A stretch of DNA of 64,000 nucleotides from Paenibacillus cellulositrophicus. Lineage in GTDB: Bacteria > Bacillota > Bacilli > Paenibacillales > Paenibacillaceae. Both the position numbers and the translations under genes were made by a program. Within the stretch, counting starts at the first letter, position 1. Every line of letters starts with the position of its first letter. Of the stretch, positions 25,633 to 34,465 are shown one piece after another. The stretch lies in assembly GCF_009363095.1 (NCBI RefSeq), contig NZ_CP045296.1:620001-684000 (forward strand), given 5' to 3'. The notes beneath the pieces were generated by a model that saw only the letters and a list, made by a program, of their open reading frames with translations, made no database searches and was not told the DNA's origin.

Positions 25633-26799
25633 ATGTCTAACCGTCGCCCGCGTATTTTGATTTTGACAGCCGGCTTTGGAGACGGCCATCTTCAGGTATC
25701 TTCGGCGTTATTGCACTATTTTCATGCGCAGCAGGTCAACCAGGTGCAGATCATTGACCTCATGAAGGAAGCTCATCCGGTACTCAATTCCTTGTTCTCG
25801 AAAGTGTATCAAATGAGCACATTTACGTCCCAATTGGGCTTCGACTACTATGGCTGGAGCTATTACATGACCAGGGATTCCAATCCATCCGGGCCGGTGA
25901 TGCGGTACCTGAACGGACTCGTGAAAGGCAAAATGCTGGAGACCATCAGCCGTTTCCGGCCCGATGCGATCATCAATACATTTCCTTTCGGCGTCGTTTC
26001 GGAGCGAGAATGCGTTCACGCCGCGCGTACGTTTACTGTCATTACCGATTATGCCCTGCATTCCCGCTGGATTCATCCGTATACGTTCGGGTATTACGTG
26101 GCTACTAACGAGATTAAGAACCAAATGGTCCGAAACTATGACGCCGCAGCGGGGAAAATCAGCGTTACCGGTATCCCTGTACGACCGCAATTCTATACAG
26201 CCGCCGCCGAAGGCCCGCTGCCCCGTGCTGCACAAGGAACGGCCAAGGGGAAACGTATTTTGATTATGGCAGGCACATTTACGGTGTTCCAGCAGCTCGT
26301 CGAGCTCATTCATCTGCTGGTTGACCAGGAAGTTTGCGAAATCACAGTCGTATGCGGACGCAAACAGCAAGCCTATGAGAAATTGACGACGCTGTTTTCG
26401 GGTCAGCCGCAGGTGAATATGGTTGGATACGTCAAAAACATTCACGATCTGATGGCCGCGTCCTCCTGCATTGTAACGAAGGCCGGGGGCATAACTTTGT
26501 CCGAAGCCGTCATTCTGAAGCTGCCAATTTTTATTCTGAGTCCGTATGGCGGTCAGGAGAGGGAAAACGCCCGCTATTTTAAAACCAACGGCATGGCCCA
26601 GATTTCATCCAATGTCCGCCAGCTCGCGGAGCAGCTCCGGGATTTTCTCGGGGCACCGACGATAGCCGATCGGATCCGCGGAAAAATGGCTGAATTTCAT
26701 AAGGGAGCGGCAGGCGAGCTGATCGTGAACGATATTTTGAAGACTCTGCAGAACTATCAAGATGCAAACCATGATTATGAGCTGATGCTTCGTCCCTAA
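25633..26799 (+). CDS. MGDG-synthase-like glycosyltransferase (UgtP/MurG fold)
   Basis: A 388-residue GT28-type enzyme. The N-terminal MGDG-synthase domain begins RILILTAGFGDGHLQVS with the acceptor-binding GDGH, and the C-terminal domain has the donor-binding stretch VTKAGGITLSEAVILKLP. This pair of domains is found in processive diacylglycerol glucosyltransferases and MurG. It probably transfers a sugar to a membrane lipid on the cytoplasmic face. GGGAGGGAAC precedes the ATG; the VTT gene follows after three bases. Confidence 0.9.
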   Translation: MSNRRPRILILTAGFGDGHLQVSSALLHYFHAQQVNQVQIIDLMKEAHPVLNSLFSKVYQMSTFTSQLGFDYYGWSYYMTRDSNPSGPVMRYLNGLVKGKMLETISRFRPDAIINTFPFGVVSERECVHAARTFTVITDYALHSRWIHPYTFGYYVATNEIKNQMVRNYDAAAGKISVTGIPVRPQFYTAAAEGPLPRAAQGTAKGKRILIMAGTFTVFQQLVELIHLLVDQEVCEITVVCGRKQQAYEKLTTLFSGQPQVNMVGYVKNIHDLMAASSCIVTKAGGITLSEAVILKLPIFILSPYGGQERENARYFKTNGMAQISSNVRQLAEQLRDFLGAPTIADRIRGKMAEFHKGAAGELIVNDILKTLQNYQDANHDYELMLRP

Positions 26800-26802
26800 A
26801 CG

Positions 26803-27459
26803 ATGAAGCATAGGATGAAATGGTTCGGAATGCTGCTCTTGACCGCTTTGGCGATATATACCGTTTATGTGCTGCAAACAGGGGATGCGGAATCTATTGT
26901 CGCGTGGATACGCCGCTATCGTTTCTTTGGCTTCGTCGCTGTGTTTCTGTTTCAAACCCTGCTAAATATGCTCCCGCTGCCAGGCGAAATCACCGCCGTG
27001 ATGGTTCTGGAAATCTACGGACCATATTGGGGAGGTCTCTGCTTGTGGACTTCGGGGATCATCGGAGCTTTTGGGGGATATTGGCTTGCCTGGTCTTTCT
27101 CATCCTATTTTGCAGGTACGCGGGTTGAACCGTATCTTGCCAAAATGGATGATTGGCTGAGAGCCAGTGAATTAAAAGGCCTTCTGATCGCACGGTTCGT
27201 TCCCTTCATCCCCTATCATGCTGTCAACTATGCCGCCGGGCTGTTAAAGGTTAACCTATTTCGTTACATGCTGACGACGGCGATCGGTGTGTTTCCGCAT
27301 ACTGTGGCTATGAGCGCACTGTACGCCGGTGTACGGAAAGGTTCACTGCTCTGGGCTGTGATCGGCTGCATGGTCTTCATGATCCTTGCCGGTTTGTCAT
27401 GGTATGTAAAGAAGCGGACGACCGGTAAGTCCCGAAAAAGCAGAGTGACGGCGGAGTAA
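26803..27459 (+). CDS. TVP38/TMEM64 (VTT-domain) membrane protein
   Basis: A 218-residue membrane protein with five or six segments. The VTT/SNARE-associated signature is present: PLPGEITAVMVLEIYGPYWG, then GGYWLAW and ARFVPFIPYHAVNYAAGL. VTT proteins, including the DedA group, are linked to lipid translocation, some to undecaprenyl phosphate recycling. It is placed three bases after the glycosyltransferase gene, so it probably belongs to the same operon as the PAP2 phosphatase. Confidence 0.88.
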   Translation: MKHRMKWFGMLLLTALAIYTVYVLQTGDAESIVAWIRRYRFFGFVAVFLFQTLLNMLPLPGEITAVMVLEIYGPYWGGLCLWTSGIIGAFGGYWLAWSFSSYFAGTRVEPYLAKMDDWLRASELKGLLIARFVPFIPYHAVNYAAGLLKVNLFRYMLTTAIGVFPHTVAMSALYAGVRKGSLLWAVIGCMVFMILAGLSWYVKKRTTGKSRKSRVTAE

Positions 27460-27538
27460 TGTAGGCAATGAGAGAGCAGCCAAGGAACGGTTGCCGTTTA
27501 TTGGGATCCATGCAAAATAGCTTAGCGTTTCATAGGAT

Positions 27539-27654
27539 GGCAGGCAACTCCAACCAAGCCCGGCGGATTTCTCGTTGGGGTTGGTTATTTCGGCTTGGAG
27601 CCTGCGGTTTGACAAGAAGGCACGGTCTTTTTACACCGCGTATTATTCAAGACC
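27539..27654 (+). other. Structured intergenic region before the DedA-PAP2 gene
   Basis: The 327-bp gap 27460-27786 holds no convincing gene. It contains paired elements: GCAGG/CCTGC and CTCCAA/TTGGAG (27540-27605), competing pairs AACCAA/TTGGTT and CCAAGCC/GGCTTGG inside, and a separate CGGTCTT/AAGACCG hairpin (27623-27654). A leader RNA with alternative folds is possible; no known riboswitch is recognised. Confidence 0.35.
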
Positions 27655-27786
27655 GGACCGGCGCATGTTAAAAGCGTGAAATGAATGGGAAATATAGAGA
27701 AAGTGGCTTCTATAAAGCCGATGAAGTAAAAGTTATACGACTAAATAAGTTATAGCGGTTATGTGTAGAGGGAGCTGGAAGTACGT

Positions 27787-29106
27787 ATGCTGACGAATAT
27801 GCTGGAGCACTACGGTTACGCATTGATCTATCTGTTTTTGTGCCTGGAAATGCTTGCCCTGCCTCTTCCCGGTGAAATGATGATGAGCTATACCGGTTTG
27901 TTTGTGTATGAAGGGAAACTGAATTGGCTGCTGAGCATGGTGTCGGCCGGAGCCGGCGTCTTGACCGGCGTGACTTTATCTTATTGGATCGGATACCGGC
28001 TGGGACGCCCTTTTATTTCGCGCCATGGCAGCAAGGTCCATCTCACCGAAGAGAGGATGAATCAAATTACGGGCTGGTTTGAGCGCTACGGGGACAAGCT
28101 TCTGTTTGTCGCATATTTTATACCGGGGGTCCGTCATATTACCGGTTACTTTTGCGGAGTAACGCGTATGCCCTTCCGGCGTTATGCGCTGTTTGCCTAC
28201 ACCGGCGCGCTTTTCTGGGTAGGCCTGTTCATTTCGCTTGGTAAAGTGCTCGGCCCGAAATGGGAAGCCTATCACTCTACAGTCAATCGTTACATGGTTA
28301 TTTTCGGGATCGGTTCGGCACTGGTGACAGCGGCCATTTATGTCTACCGCAAGTATAAAGATCAAGTGATCGAGCGATTGATGGATTTGCTGGCAAGCGG
28401 CGTGCGGCACTTTCAGTCTTTCGGAAAGGTACGTCTATTGCTGCTGGCCTCGTTTGCTGCGTTTGTATTGTTTTTTTCGTTAATGCTCGGCGTCATTCAG
28501 GATTTTTTGTCGCATGAGTACGGACAATTCGATCAAATTGCCTCTTATTTAATATCGGTGCTGTTCGGTCCGGAGTGGGCGGGCTGGATGCACGTATTTG
28601 AGAGGTTCGGGACTTTGGATTTGTATGGGCCGGTTCTATGCCTGACAGGCTTGTGGATTGTGCTCCACAGCCGGGACCGCGGGCTTGATTTGTCGTTCCT
28701 GGTATGGGTTGTGGCCGGCGGAGAGCTCTTGGACAGGGTGCTTCGCCTGTTGTTCCATCGTCCTGGCCCGGTGGCAGCTGGCGTGCAGCTGTTCAATACA
28801 TTTCCGAGCGAGGAGACGTTAGTTACGCTGACAGTATGCGGTTTTTCGGCCTTTTTACTGCTGCGGCATTATCACTTCCGTTACGTCCGGATTCCCTTCG
28901 TTGTGGCGGTGATCCTGATCTGTTTGGCGGTCGGGATCAGCCGGGTTTATTTTCACGTACAGTTCCCAAGCGATGTGTTTGCCGGATACATTTTTGGCGG
29001 TGTCTGGGTCAGTCTGCATGTGATGCTGCTGGAAATTATGCGCAAATTCAAGGAGTCAGAACTCGGCACGGCCCCTGATCACGATAACAGCAATAAAGGT
29101 GCCTAA
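27787..29106 (+). CDS. DedA-PAP2 fusion protein with degenerate phosphatase site
   Basis: A 439-residue polytopic membrane protein. Residues 1-200 form a DedA/VTT domain (LALPLPGEMMMSYTG, then FIPGVRHITGYFCGVTRMPF). Residues about 215-425 are a PAP2 domain. In that half, the PSGH motif reads PSEE at 340-343 and the SRx5H motif reads SRVYFHVQFPSD at 385-396, so both catalytic histidines are replaced (Glu343 and Gln392). The fusion type is known as bifunctional DedA/PAP2, but this copy is unlikely to be an active phosphatase. It may flip or bind lipid phosphates without cleaving them. Confidence 0.85.
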   Translation: MLTNMLEHYGYALIYLFLCLEMLALPLPGEMMMSYTGLFVYEGKLNWLLSMVSAGAGVLTGVTLSYWIGYRLGRPFISRHGSKVHLTEERMNQITGWFERYGDKLLFVAYFIPGVRHITGYFCGVTRMPFRRYALFAYTGALFWVGLFISLGKVLGPKWEAYHSTVNRYMVIFGIGSALVTAAIYVYRKYKDQVIERLMDLLASGVRHFQSFGKVRLLLLASFAAFVLFFSLMLGVIQDFLSHEYGQFDQIASYLISVLFGPEWAGWMHVFERFGTLDLYGPVLCLTGLWIVLHSRDRGLDLSFLVWVVAGGELLDRVLRLLFHRPGPVAAGVQLFNTFPSEETLVTLTVCGFSAFLLLRHYHFRYVRIPFVVAVILICLAVGISRVYFHVQFPSDVFAGYIFGGVWVSLHVMLLEIMRKFKESELGTAPDHDNSNKGA

Positions 29107-29111
29107 TCCGG

Positions 29112-29540
29112 TTATTTCATGGCGACCAGAAGTGCGCCGATTGCGATCAGCACGACGCCAGCCGAGTTCAGCCAGGATATTTTTTCGCCGAGGAACAGAA
29201 AGGCCAGAATGACGGCGATCACGACGCTTAACTTGTCGATGGGCCCTACCTGCGACACCTTGCCGTACTTGAGGGCCATAAAATAGAACAGCCACGACGT
29301 TGCACCTGCCACTCCGCTGAGCACGATGAAGCTGAGTGCTTTTTTCTGTGTAAAAATGCTTCCCAGTTGGCCGAACTTCCCCTGTACGGCAATGACGCCG
29401 AGCAGAAATAAGGCCATAATGACGGCCCGAATCGCCGTGGCGGCGTTGGCATCGATGTTTTGCAGACCGATTTTCCCGAAAATGGACACCAGCGCAGCCG
29501 CCGCGGCTGAAAGCAGCGCGTAAATAAGCCATGCAGCCAT
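29112..29540 (-). CDS. Half-size EamA/DMT-type membrane transporter
   Basis: A 142-residue protein with about five membrane segments and one EamA domain (SWLFYFMALKYGKVSQVGPIDKLSVV and FLGEKISWLNSAGVVLIAIGALLV). Single-domain members of the DMT superfamily work as dimers. I chose the ATG at 29540, six bases after GGGGG; another ATG lies two codons upstream. It converges with the DedA-PAP2 gene with only five bases between stops. Substrate unknown. Confidence 0.85.
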   Translation of the reverse strand: MAAWLIYALLSAAAAALVSIFGKIGLQNIDANAATAIRAVIMALFLLGVIAVQGKFGQLGSIFTQKKALSFIVLSGVAGATSWLFYFMALKYGKVSQVGPIDKLSVVIAVILAFLFLGEKISWLNSAGVVLIAIGALLVAMK

Positions 29541-29726
29541 AAGCATCCCCCTTTTTTCATAAATGACTTTTCAACAGCGGCAAAGATTCCCTATTATAGT
29601 ATTGTTCATCACCGGCTCAAATCATGAATGATTTTACAAAATATCCATTCCCCGAATCCGTGGCACGTTTTTCGGCGTAAAGAGGAATATGGACGAAAGG
29701 AAATAGATGAAAAGAGGTGAACCGCC

Positions 29727-32549
29727 ATGGAGAATCAGACCAAGGCTTTTCCTGACCATATCAAATTTCGCTATCCGTGGCGTTCCTATCAAAAGCGGAT
29801 ACTGGACCGGTTGGACGAGCATTTGCGCAATCAGCACCTGCATCTTGTTGCGCCTCCCGGATCCGGCAAAACCGTTCTGGGCCTGGAAGTCATGCTGCGC
29901 ATCAACCGGCCGACGATCATTTTGGCACCGACTTTGACGATCAAGGAGCAGTGGGCAAACCGCTTCATGGAGCTTTTTTTGGATACAGACATACGCCCGG
30001 ACTGGTTGTCGACTTCCATTCATCATCCGGCCATGGTCACAATTACAACATATCAGGCCTTACATACTGTTCTCTCCGCCGCCGGTAAAAAGGATGAGGA
30101 GCAGGGAGACAAGCAGTCTACTGTTCTACGTGACCACGGGATGAAAACTGCGGTCGATGATACGGAAGATGCTGCGACTGAACGTGAATCGGCTCCGGAG
30201 GAGCATGAGATTCCAGAAGACACGGATGAGGCGGAAAAGGAAGACGAGGTGGGCCAGCCTTCAGCAGCGATAGAGATCATTGAAAAGCTGAAGAAGCTGG
30301 GACTGCACACCGTCATTTTTGATGAAGCCCATCATTTGCGCGTGTCCTGGTGGAGGAGCGCGGTTCAGCTGTGCGGCATGCTGGAGCGGCCGACCCAAAT
30401 TGCGCTGACAGCAACGCCGCCGTATGACGTGAATCCGAACGAGTGGCAGCGTTATATCGAGCTGTGCGGGCCGATTGATGAGGAGATCAGCGTGCCGGAG
30501 CTTGTCCGTCATGGCGAATTATGCCCGCATCAGGATTACATCATGCTGACCCCGCCTGAGGAGAAGGAAGCGGCGCAGCTCCGCGAGTTTCGCATGCATG
30601 CGGCCAGGCTGCGGGGCGAGCTCATCCGGGACAAATTCATAACCGAATTGATCGCCGGCCACCCTTGGATCACGGACGCGGAATCCCACATGGAAGAGAT
30701 ATTATCTTCCCCTGGTTATTACTCCAGCATGGTCATTTTCTTACGGGCGGCGAATCAGCCGGTGTGGCGTGATGCGGTCAGGCTGCTGGGGCTCAAAGAA
30801 GCAGATACGCCTAATCTAAGCGACGAATGGCTGGAGGAGCTGTTGAACGGGGTATTGTTTAAAGATGCCCATGTGGATTCAGATCGGCCTGAGCTGAAGG
30901 AATTTCGCAGACGGCTCAGCCAACTCGGCATGATTGAGCGGCGAAAGGTGTACTTGCGGTCCACCCCGGCACTGGACAAAATGCTGGTTCACAGCGTTTC
31001 GAAGCTGAAGCAAATCGAACATATCCTCGATATTGAGAGATCGGTCCTAGGCGAAGGCCTGCGCATGGTCATCCTGACCGATTATATCCGGAAGGAAGAT
31101 ATGCCTAAGCAAGCGGGGGATGAACAGCCGATTCAGCGCCTCGGAGTGGTCCCGATTTTCGAAACCATCCGCAGACGGCTTAAAGAAAAAGAACCGAGCG
31201 GTCGAGAGCTCCCCATCGGCGTTCTTACCGGCTCACTTGTGATCCTGCCAGTCGCTGCGGCAGCATGGGTGCGGGAAACGGCCGGTCAGCGCGGTATTAC
31301 GCTCACGGAGCGGCCGCTCGCCCATGATTCCGAATACGTGACGATCGATGTGCGCGATTCGAATCGTTCCGTTATCGTCGAATGGGCCACAGAGCTCTTT
31401 GACCAAGGCGGTGTCCGCGTACTCGTTGGTACGGCCGCGCTGCTGGGCGAAGGATGGGATGCGCCAGGGATCAATTCGATGATCATGGCCTCCTACGTAG
31501 GCTCATTTATGCTGTCCAATCAGATGCGGGGGCGTGCGATCCGTTCGCAGCGCGGAAATCCGGACAAAACCGGGGCGATATGGCATTTGGCCTGTGTCGA
31601 TACGGAGCTTGCGGATGGAGGAGAAGATATGGCGTCTCTTGCCAGACGTTTCCGCTCGTTGGTGGGCTTGTCCATTACGAATGAAACGAGCGAATCCGGT
31701 ATGGAGCGAATGGGATTGGGGCCGGGACAGTTAGCGGAAAGGGATATTGAGCTGTACAACGAACAAACATTGGAAAGGGCAAAGGAGCGGCAATTGCTCA
31801 AGGAGCACTGGGCATCAGCCGTTGCCCTGCAGGGTTCGATGACCGAGGAGCTGAAGGCGGAAGGCAAGAGCGTTCCAAGGCCGGTGGTTTATCCCTATAC
31901 GGTCAAAGCGGTTCTTATTTTCGCGTTGGTGCTCGGTTTGGAGACCTTTTTTGACGCGGCCTCATCGCCTCAAATGCTGCATTCGGATGCACCTGGATGG
32001 TTCAAATTCGGCATCGCTGCCGTCTTGGCGGCCGTCTGTGCCAGCCCCTGGATCTACAAGGCTGCAAAAATGACGTTCAAGCACCAGTCGCTGGATCGAA
32101 GTATTCGCGAAGTCGGATTAGCCGTATACACCGTGCTGTATGAAATGAAGCTGGTCCAACCCGCGCCGAGTATTCATCTGATCGGAACCCAGGAGGAAGG
32201 GGGAACCGTCGTATGCTGGCTGAGGGATGGGAGTACGCATGAAAAGACGCTGTTTCTCAATGCCCTGCAGCAGCTGCTCGATCCGATCGACAATCCCCGC
32301 TATTTAGTCTATCGCACATCACGGCGGTGGTTTGGCCGGTCGCATGATTATCATGCCGTCCCGGAGGAGATCGGACGCCGCAAGGAACATGCCGAGCGCT
32401 TTGCCGTTCTGTGGCGCAAGCATATCGGACCGGCTGAGCTGGTCTATACCCGGACTCCCGAGGGCCGCAAGAAGCTGCTTGATGCGAGAGCGAAGTCCCT
32501 GACGTCGATGTTTGTCCGCAAATCCGAGCGGGTCAGCGCTTGGCGGTAA
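29727..32549 (+). CDS. Large DEAH-box helicase with C-terminal membrane segments
   Basis: A 940-residue SF2 helicase. Motif I APPGSGKTVLG (near residue 44), II IFDEAHH, III ALTATPP, V VGTAALLGEGWDAPG and VI QMRGRAIRSQRG are intact. An acidic insert (about residues 113-175, with EEHEIPEDTDEAEKEDE) sits between motifs I and II. After the helicase core two hydrophobic stretches (about 725-745 and 761-781) predict a membrane hairpin, followed by ~150 residues of unrecognised soluble sequence. A membrane-tethered helicase is unusual. The gene stands alone, with no nuclease or methylase next to it, so a defence role is not supported by context. Confidence 0.85.
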   Translation: MENQTKAFPDHIKFRYPWRSYQKRILDRLDEHLRNQHLHLVAPPGSGKTVLGLEVMLRINRPTIILAPTLTIKEQWANRFMELFLDTDIRPDWLSTSIHHPAMVTITTYQALHTVLSAAGKKDEEQGDKQSTVLRDHGMKTAVDDTEDAATERESAPEEHEIPEDTDEAEKEDEVGQPSAAIEIIEKLKKLGLHTVIFDEAHHLRVSWWRSAVQLCGMLERPTQIALTATPPYDVNPNEWQRYIELCGPIDEEISVPELVRHGELCPHQDYIMLTPPEEKEAAQLREFRMHAARLRGELIRDKFITELIAGHPWITDAESHMEEILSSPGYYSSMVIFLRAANQPVWRDAVRLLGLKEADTPNLSDEWLEELLNGVLFKDAHVDSDRPELKEFRRRLSQLGMIERRKVYLRSTPALDKMLVHSVSKLKQIEHILDIERSVLGEGLRMVILTDYIRKEDMPKQAGDEQPIQRLGVVPIFETIRRRLKEKEPSGRELPIGVLTGSLVILPVAAAAWVRETAGQRGITLTERPLAHDSEYVTIDVRDSNRSVIVEWATELFDQGGVRVLVGTAALLGEGWDAPGINSMIMASYVGSFMLSNQMRGRAIRSQRGNPDKTGAIWHLACVDTELADGGEDMASLARRFRSLVGLSITNETSESGMERMGLGPGQLAERDIELYNEQTLERAKERQLLKEHWASAVALQGSMTEELKAEGKSVPRPVVYPYTVKAVLIFALVLGLETFFDAASSPQMLHSDAPGWFKFGIAAVLAAVCASPWIYKAAKMTFKHQSLDRSIREVGLAVYTVLYEMKLVQPAPSIHLIGTQEEGGTVVCWLRDGSTHEKTLFLNALQQLLDPIDNPRYLVYRTSRRWFGRSHDYHAVPEEIGRRKEHAERFAVLWRKHIGPAELVYTRTPEGRKKLLDARAKSLTSMFVRKSERVSAWR

Positions 32550-32686
32550 GGCGGGCAAACCATCACATGCGGCACTGAAGCTGGTGAATTATTTACGGGG
32601 AAATTTCTCAGGGCAGCAACCAACAGCTGATTTCCGGCGTTTATTGATTAGGCACTCATCTTTTTATAACGGGAGGATCCTATCTG

Positions 32687-34276
32687 ATGCGCTTCAAACG
32701 ACGATGGAATTCATTTCTGCCGGCTGCTTTTCTGGCCGCCGCTGCTGCATTTGCAATTGCACTGCCTGTTAGCGCCGATAATTCCGCGGCAACCAATACT
32801 GGCATTAACTTGACGATGAACGGTAAAGCTGCAAATCCGAAAACACCCCCTTTCCTGGACAAAGGTACGGTTTATCTGCCGGTCCGGGATATGGGAGAAG
32901 TGCTCGGTACCCTGGTCTCTTGGAACGTTCAGGCCAAAACGGTAACAATGAGGTATCCAAAGCTCACCGTGAAGCTGCCTTTTGGCTCGAAAAGCGCTAG
33001 CGTCAATGGACAGCTTGTCGCCCTGTCCTCGCCACTTCGAATGGTCGACGGGCGGGTGTATGCCCCGCTGCGCTTTTTCTCCGAGGCTATGGGAACGGAA
33101 GTGAAGTGGGATAAGGCCACGCAAACCGTACATATGACGAAATCGGACGATTACATGAGATTAACGCCCTATGCGATTTGGTTGAATCAGGTTACCCATG
33201 ACCTGTATCTAACCAAAGATGAACAAACTGATGTAACCTCGATCGGTAAACTGGATGCTAAATTTAAAGGGACCGTTACGACCGATGGGGCGGTTCGAAA
33301 TGGGAAAAATACGGTGCTAACCTTTGTGGACAAATACGCGAACCCTCAGCCCCATTATGATGTCTACTCCCTACTTATCCGCAATAACCGAATCGTCGAG
33401 CAGAAGCATGCGGCTTATGACCTCCGGTACGAACCGAATACGTCATACTATCAGGTATATGATCCTAAAGGCTGGATCGAATATACGGTGCTGACGGACG
33501 GAAAGATCGTGTGGGTATATAACGACGAAGGGAAGATCGTTGCCACGCATGATTTGTCGGAGCTGACCAAGCAGGAAGACGTGTTCGGCGTTCAGGCCGT
33601 TGGAACGGATTATTTAGTGGTCCGGCCGAGCCGCACCGGCTTGTTGACGTTAATCGACCTGAGGGACCAGACAACCACGGTACTCGCCGACAAGCTTTTA
33701 ACGGGTAAAGATTTGGCATACGCCCGTGAGAACCAGACGCCGTATCCAGGAGATACGCTGAGCTTCGCCGGGGATTCTTGGTATCCCGGTTATGGAATTT
33801 TAGATTTCGCCTATCACAGTCCATTCCCAAAAAACGCCCGCTCCGAGCGGCTGACCTACGAACGGCCTTCTTATGCTGAAGAACGGAAGGCACTCCCTAA
33901 AGAGCGAAGCTTTCAGGAGATGGCCGCTTCATGCGCCGTCGACACTGTAAAGTCTGTTCATATGCAGGATGGGGACCTCATTTACAAACCACTGATTGGA
34001 GCGAACAAGCAGGATCAGGAGGGGATTCGTACCGTTTGCCGGATGCTTAAAAAAATTACTGCCGAAGGCTCGGAAGTGACGCTGCCAAGGATATTTCCCG
34101 AAACGTTTTTCCACGGTATGTCGGTAGAGTTCACTGCCGGGGATTCCGTCAGCATTTACAGGGCTGAAGGAACCAAGCTGGCTATGGGTTCAGAATTGGG
34201 AGGGAAAACTATTTTTCTGGAGGATGCCGAAATGGTCAAGACTTTCGAGCGCTTAAAAGTAAGTTCCAATAATTAG
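32687..34276 (+). CDS. Secreted copper-amine-oxidase-N ('stalk') domain protein
   Basis: A 529-residue exported protein. A signal peptide ends near VSADN (residue 32). Residues about 45-145 form a Cu_amine_oxidN1 domain: INLTMNGKAANPKTPPFLD, VYLPVRDMGEVLG and the second repeat RVYAPLRFFSEAMGTEVKWD. This domain is very common on surface proteins of Paenibacillus and does not make the protein an oxidase. The remaining ~380 residues carry no motif I know; the order of beta-rich segments (FGVQAVGTDYLVVRPS) hints at a propeller-like or sensor fold. GGGAGG precedes the ATG by ten bases. Confidence 0.85.
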   Translation: MRFKRRWNSFLPAAFLAAAAAFAIALPVSADNSAATNTGINLTMNGKAANPKTPPFLDKGTVYLPVRDMGEVLGTLVSWNVQAKTVTMRYPKLTVKLPFGSKSASVNGQLVALSSPLRMVDGRVYAPLRFFSEAMGTEVKWDKATQTVHMTKSDDYMRLTPYAIWLNQVTHDLYLTKDEQTDVTSIGKLDAKFKGTVTTDGAVRNGKNTVLTFVDKYANPQPHYDVYSLLIRNNRIVEQKHAAYDLRYEPNTSYYQVYDPKGWIEYTVLTDGKIVWVYNDEGKIVATHDLSELTKQEDVFGVQAVGTDYLVVRPSRTGLLTLIDLRDQTTTVLADKLLTGKDLAYARENQTPYPGDTLSFAGDSWYPGYGILDFAYHSPFPKNARSERLTYERPSYAEERKALPKERSFQEMAASCAVDTVKSVHMQDGDLIYKPLIGANKQDQEGIRTVCRMLKKITAEGSEVTLPRIFPETFFHGMSVEFTAGDSVSIYRAEGTKLAMGSELGGKTIFLEDAEMVKTFERLKVSSNN

Positions 34277-34329
34277 GTCGGTCTTGGAACCGCCTATTTT
34301 GTCTAACAGCTTCCTGACCGAAACATTTG

Positions 34330-34362
34330 AACAGGCCGACGCAGAAGTCGGCTTGTTTTTTT
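34330..34362 (+). terminator. Rho-independent terminator
   Basis: Arms AACAGGCCGAC (34330-34340) and GTCGGCTTGTT (34347-34357), one G-T pair, 6-nt loop, followed by TTTTT. It separates the stalk protein gene from the NAD operon promoter. Confidence 0.9.
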
Positions 34363-34383
34363 ATTATTTTGGCAACATAACCC

Positions 34384-34434
34384 TTGACACAAAAAAACAC
34401 CCCAGGTATATTATTAATTAACAAAATGTTAATT
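34384..34434 (+). promoter_or_regulatory. Sigma-A promoter and palindromic operator of the NAD operon
   Basis: TTGACA (34384-34389), a 17-bp spacer and TATATT (34407-34412) form a near-consensus promoter. Directly downstream, over the expected start site, AATTAACA (34416-34423) and TGTTAATT (34427-34434) are a perfect inverted repeat with a 3-nt centre. This is the likely operator of the NrtR-like protein encoded next. Confidence 0.8.
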
Positions 34435-34465
34435 GTAAATCGAAACAGGAAAGGCGCAGGCAAAT

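Noticed and set aside
29727..32549. Phage-defence island around the DEAH helicase
   Set aside because: No nuclease, methylase, toxin or integrase gene lies next to it; neighbours are a membrane transporter and a stalk protein.
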